From positions 1,054,001 to 1,118,000 of the forward strand of contig NC_007350.1 of NCBI RefSeq assembly GCF_000010125.1: DNA of 64,000 nt. Reading direction: 5' to 3'. This DNA is from Staphylococcus saprophyticus subsp. saprophyticus ATCC 15305 = NCTC 7292 (GTDB lineage: Bacteria > Bacillota > Bacilli > Staphylococcales > Staphylococcaceae). The notes under the pieces are model-generated. The model made no database searches and was not told the origin of the DNA. It saw only the letters and a program-made list of their open reading frames with translations. Positions 40,181 through 52,000 of this stretch are shown here, piece by piece. The stretch's first letter is position 1. Each line of letters begins with the position of its first letter. Position numbers and translations under genes: made by a program.

Positions 40181-41353
40181 TTATTTTGGAATAACTTCAA
40201 ACGCCATAAATTGTTGCTTTTGAGCCTTATTAAAATTATTATCAGCAACTATAACAATGCTGTCGTGTCCATTTGGTAATTGTTTACCAAATGTAATACC
40301 TTCGATATTATCTATGTGACCAATATCTTCTTTATTTAAATCAGCGATGAGTTCTTTTTTTACAGGGTGAATCTTAGTTTGCTTTAATGACTCTTGATTT
40401 TTAATATCTGTAGCTTGGTCGGTATTTATTTTATAAATGCGTACATAATTGTGATATGAATTATCAGAAGATTGCACACTTGCGCGTTCCAAAGTTAAAA
40501 ATTCATGATTGTTAATTGCTAATAATTCAGAAACGCCATTTTCAGCTTCCTTACCCTTACCAGGTGATTTCGGTATAGCATCTAAACGATATGCATATTC
40601 GTTTAATAAGCGTCCTTGTCTATCATATTGTGTGATGCGAGATAATCCCTCTGTTGTAGGTGTAGGGGATTTACCATCTTGTATTAAAGACGCTTCTGTT
40701 GCTGTCCAAATAGAATGCCCATCTGCTGAAAATGTACTTCCTTCTAATGCGAGATTATTACGGAAATCATGTTTTGCATGTTGATCCATTTTTTGTGTGT
40801 GGCTTATAGGTATTTCTGTAATAAAGTCGCCCTGTAACGAAGCTAAATGGATAAAAGGATTTAGGCCTAAACTACGATCACCTTCACTTGTATACATGAT
40901 TTGTTTGTATAAAGGGTCGAAGCGAATAGATTCTGGATCAGCAACGATATCTTGTGGATTGTCTTTGTAATGGTTCTTGTTAGTATAGTTTGAACCATTC
41001 GGCTGTTTTAGAAAGTGCATAGATTGTAGCTTAATTTTATTAAAATGATTTTGGTTATAGTTTAGTTTTGCTTCGTAGAATCTAGAAGGATTTTGTTCTG
41101 AACGATCAGCACTTATTAATAACCAACGATGAGTTGTTGGTTGATAGGTAATTCCAGAAATAGCGCCAACTTTTGTATCATCGAATTGAGTGTTATATGG
41201 CACAGTTTGACTACCTATAAATCTAAGGTCGTCTACGGATTGTGTTGCGTGTTCGGATACTTTAGCCTTTGCACTAACTTGACTATTATATGTGTGACTC
41301 AAAGTAGTTAATGCTAATAAACTTATTGCGAATGATTTATAAATCATTTTCAT
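40181..41353 (-). CDS. Secreted esterase-like/phytase-like protein
   Basis: A 390-residue exported protein. MKMIYKSFAISLLALTTL forms a signal peptide, with likely cleavage near SAKA (about 28-31). The mature part resembles the 'esterase-like activity of phytase' beta-propeller family: repeated blocks such as RFIGSQTVPYN, SGITYQPTTHRWLLISAD, ADPESIRF, NIEGITFG and HDSIVIVADNNF with many Asp/Glu. The start follows AAGGAGCA. Monocistronic, convergent with ackA. Actual substrate unknown; the family name should not be read as proof of phytase activity. Confidence 0.8.
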   Translation of the reverse strand: MKMIYKSFAISLLALTTLSHTYNSQVSAKAKVSEHATQSVDDLRFIGSQTVPYNTQFDDTKVGAISGITYQPTTHRWLLISADRSEQNPSRFYEAKLNYNQNHFNKIKLQSMHFLKQPNGSNYTNKNHYKDNPQDIVADPESIRFDPLYKQIMYTSEGDRSLGLNPFIHLASLQGDFITEIPISHTQKMDQHAKHDFRNNLALEGSTFSADGHSIWTATEASLIQDGKSPTPTTEGLSRITQYDRQGRLLNEYAYRLDAIPKSPGKGKEAENGVSELLAINNHEFLTLERASVQSSDNSYHNYVRIYKINTDQATDIKNQESLKQTKIHPVKKELIADLNKEDIGHIDNIEGITFGKQLPNGHDSIVIVADNNFNKAQKQQFMAFEVIPK

Positions 41354-41514
41354 ATTTACATGCTCCTTAATTTAAAAGTATTAAATTAAGTATAAAGGAT
41401 AGGTGTGAAATGAAATTAAAATTTCAATGACTATATTGTAAAGTAGTGAGTGAAATGAAGATTTTTGAAATTTAAAATGAGGAGAGGGGGGCTTTACAGC
41501 TACTGTTTAATTGA

Positions 41515-41554
41515 AAAAAGCCTGAGACATCTATTAATGTCTCAAGCTCTTTTC
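41515..41554 (-). terminator. CTGAGACA-family hairpin after usp (copy 5)
   Basis: AAAAGCCTGAGACAT pairs imperfectly with ATGTCTCAAGCTCTTTT, about 40 bases downstream of the usp stop on the minus strand. Confidence 0.78.
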
Positions 41555-41595
41555 GTAATTATCTTGTTCAATCAGCCCTATAAATTAAAAACTAT

Positions 41596-42099
41596 TTAGT
41601 GAGCTTGATATTGAGATTTAAACTCATCAGTGGCAACTTGAGGTTGGAAATCTTCAGGAAGTTCTTCTGTACGAACCACTAACACATCACATGGAGAATG
41701 GCGAACAATTGCTTCAGATACTGAACCAACGATAAATCTTTCGACAGCATTTAACCCTGAAGTACCGCACATAATTAAGTCAGCATCTACATCTGTTGCT
41801 AGCTTTTTAGGTATAATAGCTTTTGGTGAGCCAAATTCTAAACGTGTTTCAACGTTTTTCACACCAGCATTTGTAGCAACTTCTTTATAACCTTTTAATA
41901 AATCGTCTGAGAAATTTTTTGACTTCTCAGTAAATTGAGCATCATACACTTCATATGAAGAATATGTTCTTGAATCAATGACATTCACCACTGTTAATTT
42001 TGCATCATTACGTTTTGCCACATCCACTGCTTTGTTAAAGGCCCATTCAGCTTCATGTGATCCATCGACGGCTATTAAAATACTTTTATAAGTTAGCAT
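41596..42099 (-). CDS. Universal stress protein, UspA family
   Basis: A 167-residue UspA-fold protein. ILIAVDGSHEAEWA at the start and MCGTSG-9-GSVSEAIVRHSPCDVLVVR near the end give the G2XG9GS/T ATP-binding pattern, so it probably binds ATP. The start at 42099 follows AGGAGGTAATTACG; a longer frame has no ribosome site. It is divergent from ald. A second usp gene lies 4 kb away. Role in stress survival inferred from family. Confidence 0.92.
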   Translation of the reverse strand: MLTYKSILIAVDGSHEAEWAFNKAVDVAKRNDAKLTVVNVIDSRTYSSYEVYDAQFTEKSKNFSDDLLKGYKEVATNAGVKNVETRLEFGSPKAIIPKKLATDVDADLIMCGTSGLNAVERFIVGSVSEAIVRHSPCDVLVVRTEELPEDFQPQVATDEFKSQYQAH

Positions 42100-42190
42100 C
42101 GTAATTACCTCCTTATTTTTCTTACTTATATTATACCACCGTTTACAGAATATTAACATGATTTAAATGTTGTAAAAGTACCCTAAACTT

Positions 42191-42204
42191 TGATTGCGCT
42201 TTCA
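42191..42204 (+). promoter_or_regulatory. cre-like site before ald
   Basis: TGATTGCGCTTTCA matches TGWAARCGYTWNCW at 12 of 14 positions, 37 bases before the ald start. Confidence 0.45.
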
Positions 42205-42241
42205 TAAAATACGCGTTACTATAAATTTGGAGGTGGATGAA

Positions 42242-43357
42242 ATGATTATAGGTATTCCGAAAGAGATTAAAAACAATGAAAATAGAGTGAGTTTGTCACC
42301 AAGTGGTGTACATGCATTGGTAGAACAAGGTCATACTGTCATTGTTGAAAAATCTGCAGGCTTAGGTTCGTATTTTGAAGATGTAGACTATACTGAAGCT
42401 GGTGCAAGCATCGTTAATGAACAAGCTGAAGTATGGAACGTAGATATGGTTATGAAAGTGAAAGAACCATTAGAAGAAGAGTTTCAATATTTCAAAGAAG
42501 GTCTAATTCTATTTACTTATTTACATCTAGCGAATGAAGAAAAATTAACTCGAGCTTTACTAGAAAATAAAGTAGTTGGTATTGCTTACGAAACGGTCCA
42601 ATTGCCTGATCGTACATTACCATTATTAACACCAATGAGTGAGGTTGCAGGTCGTATGTCTGCACAAATTGGTGCTGAATTTTTACAAAAATATAAAGGT
42701 GGCATGGGCATTTTACTTGGTGGTGTACCTGGCGTATCAAAAGGTCGCGTATCTATCATTGGCGGTGGTCAAGCTGGAACAAATGCTGCTAAAATTGCAC
42801 TTGGTTTAGGTGCTGATGTTACAATTTTAGATGTTAATCCTAAACGTTTACAAGAATTAGAAGATTTGTTTGATGGACGTGTCCATACAATCATGTCTAA
42901 CCCTTTAAATATAGAACAATGTGTGAAAGATAGCGATTTAGTTATTGGTGCTGTATTAATTCCAGGCGCTAAGGCACCAAATCTTGTAACTGAAGATATG
43001 GTCAAAGAAATGAGAGATGGAGCCGTTATCGTTGATATTGCAATTGACCAAGGTGGTATTTTTGAAACAACGGATCGAATTTCCACACATGATGACCCAA
43101 CATATAAAAAACATGGTGTCGTACACTATGCTGTTGCGAATATGCCTGGTGCAGTGCCACGCACATCTACAATTGCTCTAAATAATGCAACGTTACCATA
43201 TGCCCAACAACTAGCAAGTAAAGGCTATTTAAAGGCTTTACAAGATAACCATGCATTGTCATTAGGACTTAATACAATTAATGGCGAGTTGACGAACAAA
43301 GGCGTAGCGGAAGCATTGAACCTATCTTATACAGATATCGAAAGTGCACTTAAATAA
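42242..43357 (+). CDS. ald: Alanine dehydrogenase
   Basis: NAD-dependent interconversion of alanine with pyruvate and ammonia; feeds alanine carbon into pyruvate. [20 protein letters not shown] at the start, the substrate lysine in KVKEPLEEE near residue 74, and the NAD loop [15 protein letters not shown] near residue 174 are all standard. 371 residues. The start at 42242 follows GGAGGTGG; a longer frame runs into the divergent promoter region. Possible CcpA control through the cre-like site. A strong terminator follows. Confidence 0.96.
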   Translation: MIIGIPKEIKNNENRVSLSPSGVHALVEQGHTVIVEKSAGLGSYFEDVDYTEAGASIVNEQAEVWNVDMVMKVKEPLEEEFQYFKEGLILFTYLHLANEEKLTRALLENKVVGIAYETVQLPDRTLPLLTPMSEVAGRMSAQIGAEFLQKYKGGMGILLGGVPGVSKGRVSIIGGGQAGTNAAKIALGLGADVTILDVNPKRLQELEDLFDGRVHTIMSNPLNIEQCVKDSDLVIGAVLIPGAKAPNLVTEDMVKEMRDGAVIVDIAIDQGGIFETTDRISTHDDPTYKKHGVVHYAVANMPGAVPRTSTIALNNATLPYAQQLASKGYLKALQDNHALSLGLNTINGELTNKGVAEALNLSYTDIESALK

Positions 43358-43380
43358 TATAAGTAATGAATTATTAAATA

Positions 43381-43433
43381 AAAAACTGGCAAGTCTTGGA
43401 GTATTTAACTCAAAAAGACTTGCCAGTTTTTTA
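43381..43433 (+). terminator. Terminator after ald
   Basis: A 17-base arm (43381-43397) pairs perfectly with 43415-43431 (core CTGGCAAGTCTT), then T. Confidence 0.92.
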
Positions 43434-43481
43434 TTTTGCTATGTCAAAATGATAATGTCATTATGAAAATATGGGAAGTAT

Positions 43482-44111
43482 TTAAACGATTTTAGTACCG
43501 TGGACTTCTTGGAACGGAAAGGCTTCAAGAAGTTCAGGAAGATTGTCTTTATTCAGACCGCCGCCAGGCACGATTTCGATGTGACCGCCTGAATTTACTA
43601 CAAGTTTACCTAATTGATTTAAGTTATCGAACAGATTTGTATCGCTCGGTCCGCCATGTGTTAATAAACGTGTAAACCCTATATCAATTAATTGGTGTAA
43701 AGCCTTAATTTGTCCTTCTAGGTAAATTTCATCAAATGCCATATGACATACAACTGGAGTAGGTGAGGCCAAATTTTTCAAGGTCTTCATTTGCCATTCG
43801 TTTAAAGTTGAGTCCTCAGTTAAACAACCAAAGACAAAATAATCTACATTTAATTGTTTCAATGATTTTATGTCACGTTGCATGATTTCGAAATCATACA
43901 AGTTATAAACAAAATGACCACCACGTGGACGAATCATAACAGCAATCTCAACGTGGTTAGCTTTGCATATTTCTGTTGCAATTTCTACCATGCCGAAACT
44001 AGGTGTAGTACCACCCACACTTAAATTATCGCAAAGTTCAATTCGATTAGCACCATTGGCAACAGCTTGCTCAACTTGCTGAATTGTTTCTACTACGGCC
44101 TCTTTTATCAT
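43482..44111 (-). CDS. cutC: CutC-family protein
   Basis: A 209-residue TIM-barrel protein of the CutC family, linked in E. coli to copper tolerance, though the biochemical role is disputed. Family blocks are clear: [61 protein letters not shown]. The start overlaps the pepQ stop by 4 bases and has only a weak ribosome site, so it is probably translated by coupling to pepQ. No copper pump or chaperone is nearby. Family assignment is firm, function is not. Confidence 0.88.
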   Translation of the reverse strand: MIKEAVVETIQQVEQAVANGANRIELCDNLSVGGTTPSFGMVEIATEICKANHVEIAVMIRPRGGHFVYNLYDFEIMQRDIKSLKQLNVDYFVFGCLTEDSTLNEWQMKTLKNLASPTPVVCHMAFDEIYLEGQIKALHQLIDIGFTRLLTHGGPSDTNLFDNLNQLGKLVVNSGGHIEIVPGGGLNKDNLPELLEAFPFQEVHGTKIV

Positions 44112-45160
44112 TTTTCGTAACCAGTTAAACTTTCATTACCATTTTCAGTAACTAAGATGTCATCCTCAATTCTTACACCAGCTACACCTGGTACATAAAT
44201 ACCGGGTTCAACAGTTATAACCATGCCTGCTTTAAATTCATTTGTATTTGTACTTGAAACGTCTTGATATTCATGTTCTTCTAAGCCTAAGCCATGTCCT
44301 AGGCGATGAGGAAAGTATTCGCCATAACCCGCTTCAGTAATGATGTTACGTGCAATATCATCTACATCTTTAATCGTTACACCAGGTTTAATAGCTGCTA
44401 TAGCTTCTTTTTCTGCTTTTAATACAACATCGTAAATTTCTTGTGCTTTAGCATCAGGTGTACCAAATTTAACCGTTCTAGTCATATCACTGCAGTAATT
44501 TTCATAAATAACCCCTAAATCAAATAAGACAAACTCGTCTTTTTTCAATTGGCGGTCTCCTGGTGTGCCATGAGGGGAAGCAGCATGGTCTCCAAATAAT
44601 ACCATAGTGTCGAAACTCATTTCATTTACACCATATGCTTTAATTTCATATTCAATATGATTGACAACTTGACGTTCAGTGACACCTTCTTTTAAGAAAC
44701 TCACACCAATTTCGATACATTTATCGGCAAGTTCACAAGCTTTTTTAATTTTTTCGATTTCTGAGTCACTTTTAATATTACGTAATGTTTTGATTGTTTG
44801 ATCAATATCCCCAAAGCTTTGTACACCAAAAGCATCAATAAGTTCACGTTGACGTTGTAATGTTAAATGTGCTGATTCAACAAGTAATTTATTGAATTTA
44901 ATATCGTATTTATCTAAAGCATTTTCTGTGTCTAAATAACCGATAACTTCACCATTAAATGGAGAGGCGCGAACTTCTTCAACTTCTAATTGCGGGCAAA
45001 ACAATACTTGTTCACCATTTGATTTAATTAGTAATGCAAGTAAACGTTCATGAGGATCACTTAAATAACCAGTGAAATAAAAAATATTTAAAGGTGTTGT
45101 TATCCAAGCAGCATCTGCCTGTTGGGATTTTAATTCTTCGGTAATCTGTTCTAATTTCAT
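44108..45160 (-). CDS. Xaa-Pro dipeptidase/aminopeptidase
   Basis: M24 metallopeptidase (pita-bread fold) that removes residues before proline. A creatinase-like N-terminal domain (about 1-125) is followed by the catalytic domain with metal ligands: Asp in [18 protein letters not shown], His in [13 protein letters not shown], Glu in [11 protein letters not shown] and Glu in [10 protein letters not shown]. 350 residues, typical of PepQ-type enzymes. The start follows TAGGAGGATG. cutC overlaps downstream. Confidence 0.93.
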   Translation of the reverse strand: MKLEQITEELKSQQADAAWITTPLNIFYFTGYLSDPHERLLALLIKSNGEQVLFCPQLEVEEVRASPFNGEVIGYLDTENALDKYDIKFNKLLVESAHLTLQRQRELIDAFGVQSFGDIDQTIKTLRNIKSDSEIEKIKKACELADKCIEIGVSFLKEGVTERQVVNHIEYEIKAYGVNEMSFDTMVLFGDHAASPHGTPGDRQLKKDEFVLFDLGVIYENYCSDMTRTVKFGTPDAKAQEIYDVVLKAEKEAIAAIKPGVTIKDVDDIARNIITEAGYGEYFPHRLGHGLGLEEHEYQDVSSTNTNEFKAGMVITVEPGIYVPGVAGVRIEDDILVTENGNESLTGYEK

Positions 45161-45368
45161 TTTAATTCATCCTCCTAAATAGTTAATCATATTTAATTTT
45201 ATGTTACTTGATGAAGGAATTCAAAAGTTAAATATGATAATAAAACAATATCATAGGAAAATTTTTAAATTTAAGAAGAAAAACACTCAGTAAATTAAAT
45301 TACCGTGTTATAGCGTGAGGGATTTGTGGTATATAAAGACTAAACATATTTACGGGAGGAATTAATTA

Positions 45369-46058
45369 ATGAAACTTTCATTTCATGGTCAATCAACAAT
45401 TTATTTTGAAGCAAATGGTAAAAAGGTTATTGTAGATCCGTTTATTACAGGCAATGGACAATCTGATTTAGATGCATCTACACTTAAAGTTGATTATATT
45501 ATCTTAACACATGGTCACGGAGATCATTTTGGAGATACAATAGAATTAGCTAATAGAAATCATGCTACTGTGATTGGTTCAGCAGAATTAGGTGATTATC
45601 TCACTACTTATCATAATGTGGAAAATGTTAGACCAATGAATATTGGAGGGAAAGCAGAATTTGATTTTGGTAATGTGAAATTTGTACAAGCATTCCATAG
45701 TTCAAGTTTAACTGATGAAAATGGTGTCCCAGTATACCTAGGTATGCCAATGGGTCTTATTTTAGAAATTGAAGGTAAGACGATTTATCACACTGGTGAC
45801 ACAGGATTATTCAGCGATATGAAATTAATTGCAGATCGTCATCCAGTGGATGTATGCTTTATTCCGATTGGTGACAATTTCACTATGGGAATCGACGATG
45901 CAAGCTATGCAATTAATTCGTTTATTAAACCGAAAATTTCAGTTCCAATACACTACGATACTTTTGAACTTATTGAACAAGATCCAAATAAGTTTAAACA
46001 AGCAGTATCTGTAGGGGAAGTACAAATATTAAAACCGGGTGAAGACGTTTCATTCTAA
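45369..46058 (+). CDS. Metal-dependent hydrolase, UPF0173/YtkL type
   Basis: A 229-residue metallo-beta-lactamase-fold protein. The zinc motif is H48-G-H50-G-D52-H53, further ligands come from AFHSSS and the HTGDTGLF block, and the late His is in [11 protein letters not shown]. subtilis YtkL is the counterpart. Substrate unknown. The start follows CGGGAGGAATTAATT. Divergent from pepQ, convergent with the second usp. Confidence 0.92.
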   Translation: MKLSFHGQSTIYFEANGKKVIVDPFITGNGQSDLDASTLKVDYIILTHGHGDHFGDTIELANRNHATVIGSAELGDYLTTYHNVENVRPMNIGGKAEFDFGNVKFVQAFHSSSLTDENGVPVYLGMPMGLILEIEGKTIYHTGDTGLFSDMKLIADRHPVDVCFIPIGDNFTMGIDDASYAINSFIKPKISVPIHYDTFELIEQDPNKFKQAVSVGEVQILKPGEDVSF

Positions 46059-46091
46059 TCCCTTTATAAACTGTGTATTTAAATATATAAT

Positions 46092-46130
46092 AAAACGCCT
46101 GAAGCACTTTAAAGTCCTTCAGGCGTTTTA
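46092..46130. terminator. Terminator between hydrolase and second usp
   Basis: AAAACGCCTGAAG and CTTCAGGCGTTTT arms, usable on both strands; the genes converge. Confidence 0.92.
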
Positions 46131-46544
46131 TTATTTTACGATTAATACTGGGATGTGAGCTCTTTTAGCAACTTTATGACTGACACTACCTAAGACAAAT
46201 TTTTTCTTATCTTCAGCCTTTCGGTTACTGAGGACAACAATTTCATATTTTCCACTATTAGCCTCTTTAACCAATTGTTCTTTCGCATTCCCGCGCACAA
46301 TAATCTCATCGTATTTAATACCATACTCGTCTAAGCTATTGCGTGTACTTTCTAAACCTTCACTACGTTTTTGTACGAGCTTATCTAAATGAACACCAGA
46401 TTTGATGGATGCTTGTGCATCTTGCTCGCTAATTGCATTTAATATTGTAACTGTAGTACCTTCACCTGAAAGTTTAGAAACCTCTTCAAGTGCTTTCTCA
46501 TTTTTAAGTGTTGTATCAACACCAAGTAAAATATTTTTGAACAT
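46131..46544 (-). CDS. Small universal stress protein
   Basis: A 137-residue Usp-fold protein. NILLGVDTTLKNEKALEEV at the start and VVLSNRKAEDKKKFVLGSVSHKVAKRAHIPVLIV at the end carry a GS/T phosphate site, but the G2XG stretch is replaced by SNRKAED, so nucleotide binding may be weakened. Distinct in sequence from the usp beside ald. The start follows AAGGAGGGATG. Confidence 0.88.
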   Translation of the reverse strand: MFKNILLGVDTTLKNEKALEEVSKLSGEGTTVTILNAISEQDAQASIKSGVHLDKLVQKRSEGLESTRNSLDEYGIKYDEIIVRGNAKEQLVKEANSGKYEIVVLSNRKAEDKKKFVLGSVSHKVAKRAHIPVLIVK

Positions 46545-46768
46545 TGTTCATCCCTCCTTATCTTCATTTTAATAAAATTTTATTCATAAAGCCAATTAAA
46601 TTTGTCTATTTAACATATTAATTTACTAAAAAGAAAATTTTATATTATTTAATGGAACAAAAACTGTGATTTTAGGAATCGTAAGATAATTTGTTTTGTT
46701 ACATCGCAATTTTAGTTATAAAAAGTTATAATGTCATAGAAACTGTCAAAAAAAACGAGGTTATTGAA

Positions 46769-48061
46769 ATGACAAAGCATGAACAAATTTTAGCATATAT
46801 AGAATCTCTAGCAGTTGGACAAAAGATATCTGTTAGAAAGATTGCAAAAGATTTAAGTGTATCTGAAGGAACGGCATACAGGGCTATTAAGGATGCCGGG
46901 CAAATTGGATTGGTAGCTACAATAGATAGAGTAGGCACAGTACGAATAGAAAAGAAATCACGTGAACAGATTGAACAACTAACTTTTGCAGAAATTGTGA
47001 AAATTATAGATGGTCAAGTCTTAGGTGGTAGAAATGGTCTGATAAAAACACTTACAAAATTTGCGATTGGTGCAATGGAAATTGAAGATGTCGTAAAATA
47101 TGTTAGTCCACATACATTATTAATAGTGGGAAATCGTAAGGATGTCCAACTAGCAGCGCTTAAAAGAGGAAGTGCGGTATTAATTACTGGAGGATTTAAT
47201 ACATCAGAAGAAATCATTCAATATGCTGATGAGCATGAATTACCAATTCTATCTTCCAATTATGATACATATTTAGTTGCCAATATTATAAACAGGGCGA
47301 TGTATAACCAAATGATTCGTAAAGAAATTTTGGTTGTAGAAGATATCGTTAAAACCGTGACTGAAGACATGGTTGTATTTGATAATATGAGTCTTAGTGA
47401 TTATAAAACGAAAGCCCGTGAGACAGGCCATTCAAGATTTCCTGTCATAGATGAAAATTGGAGATTAGTAGGTATTGTAACAAGTAAAGAGATTATTAAA
47501 ATGGAAAACCAAGACACACTTGCACAATTTATGACGAAATCACCTATCAATGTTCAATTGTCAACGACTGTGGCAAACTGTGCGCATATGATGATTTGGG
47601 AAGGCATTGAATTGTTACCGGTGACTACTCCGAGTAAAAAGCTCATAGGGGTAATCACTAGAAAAGATGTGTTAACAGCGATGCAATTGTTAAGTAGACA
47701 ACCACAAGTTGGTGAAACCATAAATGATCAAATTGCAAAACATATTACAATTTCAAATGATGGGATACATGTACAAATCACGCCATTATTAACTAATCAA
47801 TATGGAACATTAAGTAAATCAGTATTTGTAGCAATTATTGAAGAAACAGTACGTTATGAAATGAGAAAATTAAAGAAATTAGAAGTTATGATAGAAATCT
47901 TAAATATTATGTATATTAAAACAGTGCAAATAGAATCCGAAATACATGTACAATATGATATGTTAGATGTAGGACGCAATTTTTCAAAACTAGAAGTAAC
48001 AATGACAAGTGACGGCCATCGCGTAGCAAAAGCAATGATTATTTGTCAAATGATAGACTAA
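46769..48061 (+). CDS. DRTGG/CBS-domain regulator, YtoI-like
   Basis: A 430-residue four-part protein: an N-terminal winged helix-turn-helix (about 1-65, KISVRKIAKDLSVSEGTAYRAIKDAG), a DRTGG domain (about 70-180), a CBS pair (about 190-310) that could bind an adenine nucleotide, and a C-terminal hotdog-like domain (about 335-430). B. subtilis YtoI has the same build and also lies before nrnA and dnaE. Probably a nucleotide-sensing transcription regulator with unknown targets. The start at 46769 follows CGAGG. nrnA begins 29 bases later. Confidence 0.9.
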   Translation: MTKHEQILAYIESLAVGQKISVRKIAKDLSVSEGTAYRAIKDAGQIGLVATIDRVGTVRIEKKSREQIEQLTFAEIVKIIDGQVLGGRNGLIKTLTKFAIGAMEIEDVVKYVSPHTLLIVGNRKDVQLAALKRGSAVLITGGFNTSEEIIQYADEHELPILSSNYDTYLVANIINRAMYNQMIRKEILVVEDIVKTVTEDMVVFDNMSLSDYKTKARETGHSRFPVIDENWRLVGIVTSKEIIKMENQDTLAQFMTKSPINVQLSTTVANCAHMMIWEGIELLPVTTPSKKLIGVITRKDVLTAMQLLSRQPQVGETINDQIAKHITISNDGIHVQITPLLTNQYGTLSKSVFVAIIEETVRYEMRKLKKLEVMIEILNIMYIKTVQIESEIHVQYDMLDVGRNFSKLEVTMTSDGHRVAKAMIICQMID

Positions 48062-48090
48062 TAAATATATAATGAAAAAGGAAGATAAAG

Positions 48091-49026
48091 ATGACAACAG
48101 AATTTAATGAAATCATGAAAGAAATTAATGACTCAGAAACAATTATTATACATCGACATGTAAGACCAGACCCTGATGCATATGGCTCACAATTAGGGTT
48201 AAAGAACTATTTGAAACTCAAATTCCCGGATAAAAAGATATTTGCAGTTGGCGAAACAGAACCGTCATTAGATTTTATTGGTACTTTTGATGAAATCTCG
48301 GATGATACTTACAATGAAGCGTTAGTTATCGTTTGTGACACAGCTAATTCACCACGTATTAGTGATGAAAGATTTAATCAAGGACGATTATTGGTTAAAA
48401 TTGATCATCATCCAGCAGTTGATCAATATGGCGATATTAATTTTGTAAACGATCAAGCTTCTTCAACAAGCGAAATTATTTTTGATTTCATCAGTCATTT
48501 TAATGATATTCCCATCATTGATGCATCTGTGGCGAGGGTACTTTATCTTGGCATTGTGGGAGATACAGGAAGATTCCTATTTAATAACACTACATCACAT
48601 ACAATGGGTGTTGCGGGTCAATTATTGACATTTCCTTTTAATCATAATGAAGAACTTAATAAAATGGGTGAAAAGGATCCAAAATTGTTACCATTCCAAG
48701 GTTATGTGCTTCAACATTTTGATTTAAATGAAAAAGGTTTCTGTAAAGTTACCATTACTAAAGAAATTTTAGAACAATTTGACATTGCTGCGAACCAAGC
48801 TTCATTATTTGTAAATGCAATTGCTGATATACAAGGGTTGAAGATTTGGGTGTTTGCTGTTGATGAGGGCACAGAAATTAGATGTCGCATTCGTTCTAAA
48901 GGTATTGTTATCAACGACATTGCAAGTGATTTTGGTGGCGGCGGTCATCCAAATGCTTCAGGTGTATCGGTAAGAGATTGGGCTCAATTTGAAACGCTCG
49001 CTGAAGCATTAAATAATAAACTGTAA
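48091..49026 (+). CDS. nrnA: Oligoribonuclease / pAp phosphatase NrnA
   Basis: DHH-DHHA1 phosphoesterase that degrades nanoRNA and 3'-phosphoadenosine 5'-phosphate. [17 protein letters not shown] (near 22-38), the DHHPAVD signature (near 108) and C-terminal [11 protein letters not shown] (near 285-295) are present. 311 residues. The start follows AAGGAAG. In line with ytoI and dnaE, as in B. subtilis. Confidence 0.95.
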   Translation: MTTEFNEIMKEINDSETIIIHRHVRPDPDAYGSQLGLKNYLKLKFPDKKIFAVGETEPSLDFIGTFDEISDDTYNEALVIVCDTANSPRISDERFNQGRLLVKIDHHPAVDQYGDINFVNDQASSTSEIIFDFISHFNDIPIIDASVARVLYLGIVGDTGRFLFNNTTSHTMGVAGQLLTFPFNHNEELNKMGEKDPKLLPFQGYVLQHFDLNEKGFCKVTITKEILEQFDIAANQASLFVNAIADIQGLKIWVFAVDEGTEIRCRIRSKGIVINDIASDFGGGGHPNASGVSVRDWAQFETLAEALNNKL

Positions 49027-49047
49027 TAAGATGGGAGGTATTTGCAA

Positions 49048-52000
49048 ATGGTTGCGCATTTAAATATTCATACGACATATGATTTATTAAATTCAAGTAT
49101 TAGAATTAAGGATGTTGTTGCGAAGGCTGCACAAGAAGGCTATACAGCGCTCGCAATTACTGATACGAATGTTTTGTATGGACTTCCGCAATTCTATGAC
49201 GCATGTATTGCTGCAAATATTCATCCAATCTTTGGTATGACAATTAATCTTACAGATGGTTTGTCAGAGCTTGAAACAATCGTATTGGCGCAAAATAACT
49301 TAGGATTAAAAGATTTATTTAAACTATCATCGGCAATTAAAATGAAAGAGAAAGTAGAAACACCGATAGAATGGTTAAAAAAATATGAAAGTCATTTCGT
49401 TATTATTTTTAAAAATGTAACTGAATCTCATGAAGCAATTATTTCAAACTTTTCGGAACATGCGCACGTCTTTGTAAATCATAAGAGTAAAGTCACTTTT
49501 GACTTACCAATAGTTTGGGCACAAAGCACGCGTTATTTAAATTCCCAAGATTCAGATACGCTTTCTGCCATGGCCGCAATAAAGGAGAATAGTAAATTAG
49601 ATTTAGTGAGTGAACAAACGGATTACAATGAACATCTATATTCAAATGTTGAATTACAAGGTTTGTCAATCGATGATGCGGTTTGGGAACAAACAAATCA
49701 ACTCGAAACACTTTGTCAGGCGGAAATGATTTATCATCAATCTTTGTTACCAAAATATAAAACACCAAATCAACAGCAATCGGATGCTTTTTTATGGCAA
49801 TTACTAGCAGATAATCTTCAGCAATTAAATTTACCACTAAACAAAAAGGAACTTTATCAAACACGTTTAGAGCATGAATATCAAATTATCACTAAAATGG
49901 GTTTTGAAGACTACTTTTTAATCGTAAGTGATTTAATTCAGTACGCTAAGAACAATGATGTATTAGTCGGTCCAGGACGTGGATCAGCTGCAGGTTCACT
50001 TGTAAGTTATTTATTAAATATAACAACAATCGATCCTATTGAATATAATCTGTTATTTGAACGTTTTTTAAACCCTGAACGTGTAACAATGCCAGATATA
50101 GATATTGATTTTGAAGATACACATAGAGATAAAGTCATCCAATATGTTCAAGAGAAATACGGTGAAACCCATGTCGCTGGTATTGTGACTTTTGGTCATT
50201 TGCTTGCAAGGGCAGTGGCTAGGGATGTGGGGAGAATTATGGGGTTCGAAGAAATCACACTAAATGAAATTTCTAAATTAATTCCACATAAACTTGGCAT
50301 AACATTAGACGACGCATATTCACAGGAGCCATTTAAACAGTTTGTTCATCGTAATCATAGGCATGAACGATGGTTTGATATTTGTAAGAAATTAGAAGGG
50401 TTACCTAGACATACTTCGACTCATGCAGCAGGTATTATTATTAATGATCATCCATTATATGAATATGCACCATTAACGCTCGGTGATACAGGTCTATTGA
50501 CTCAATGGACAATGACTGAGTCAGAAAGAATAGGTTTATTAAAAATAGACTTTTTAGGTTTGCGTAATCTCTCAATCATTCATCAAATAGTAAAACAAGT
50601 GAAACATGATTTGAATATAGATGTGGATATAGAACAAATTCCATTCGATGACGAAAACGTATTTCACTTGTTGTCACAAGGGGATACAACAGGTATCTTC
50701 CAATTAGAATCTGATGGTATTAGAAATGTATTAAAAAAATTACAACCTGAACACTTTGAAGATATAGTCGCTGTCACATCACTTTATAGACCAGGGCCAA
50801 TGGAAGAAATTCCGACCTATATATCAAGACGACATCATCCAGAGAAGGTGCAATATTTACATCCAGATTTAGAACCTATATTAAAAACGACCTATGGCGT
50901 TATTATTTATCAGGAACAAATAATGCAAATTGCGAGTAAATTTGCCAATTTTAGTTATGGTGAAGCGGATATCTTAAGACGTGCAATGAGTAAAAAGAAC
51001 AGAGCGGTATTAGAAAGTGAAAGGCAACATTTCGTGAATGGCGCTTTGAAAAATGGGTATGACGAGAATTTAAGTAAACAGATTTTTGATTTGATTTTAA
51101 AATTTGCGGATTATGGTTTTGCTCGTGCGCATGCCGTGAGTTATTCAAAAATTGCATACATTATGAGTTATTTAAAGGTACATTATGCTAATTATTTTTA
51201 TGCCAATATTTTAAGTAATGCTATTGGAAGCGAAAAGAAAACAGCGCAAATGATTGATGAGGCTAAACATCAAAAAATTAATATATTACCACCTAATATT
51301 AATTACAGTCATTGGTTCTACAAGGCCACAAAAAAAGGTATCTACCTATCTATTGGTGCAATTAAAGGTGTAGGTTATCAAAGTGTTAAATTAATTGTAG
51401 AAGAAAGAAAAGCAAATGGTTTCTATAAAGACTTTTTTGATTTCACGCGACGGATACCTAAACGAATTAAAACTAGAAAATTACTTGAATCTCTTATCTT
51501 AGTGGGGGCATTTGATACTTTTGGCAAGAATAGAGCGACGCTGTTAAATGCTATAGATCAAGTGCTGGATGATATCTCTGATATTGAACAAGATGGTTTT
51601 ATTTTTGATGTACTCACACCTAAAGCTTCTTATGAAGAAAAAGAAGAGCTACCAGATCATGTGTTAAGTGAATATGAGAAAGAATATTTAGGGTTTTATG
51701 TATCTACACATCCAGTAGAAAAAGCATTTGAACAAAAGCAATATTTGGGTATTTATAAGCTTGCTAACGCACAAGATAATAAACCCATTTTTGTTCAAGT
51801 AGATCAATTTAAGCGTATTAGAACGAAAAATGGGCAAAATATGGCATTTGTAACTTTAAATGATGGTATCAATAATTTGGATGGTGTCGTATTCCCGGAT
51901 ACCTTTAAAAAATATGAAATCGATTTAAATACTTCTAAAATGTTAGTCGTAAGAGGTAAGTTTGAGAATAGAAATAATAAACAACAACTGATATTAAATC

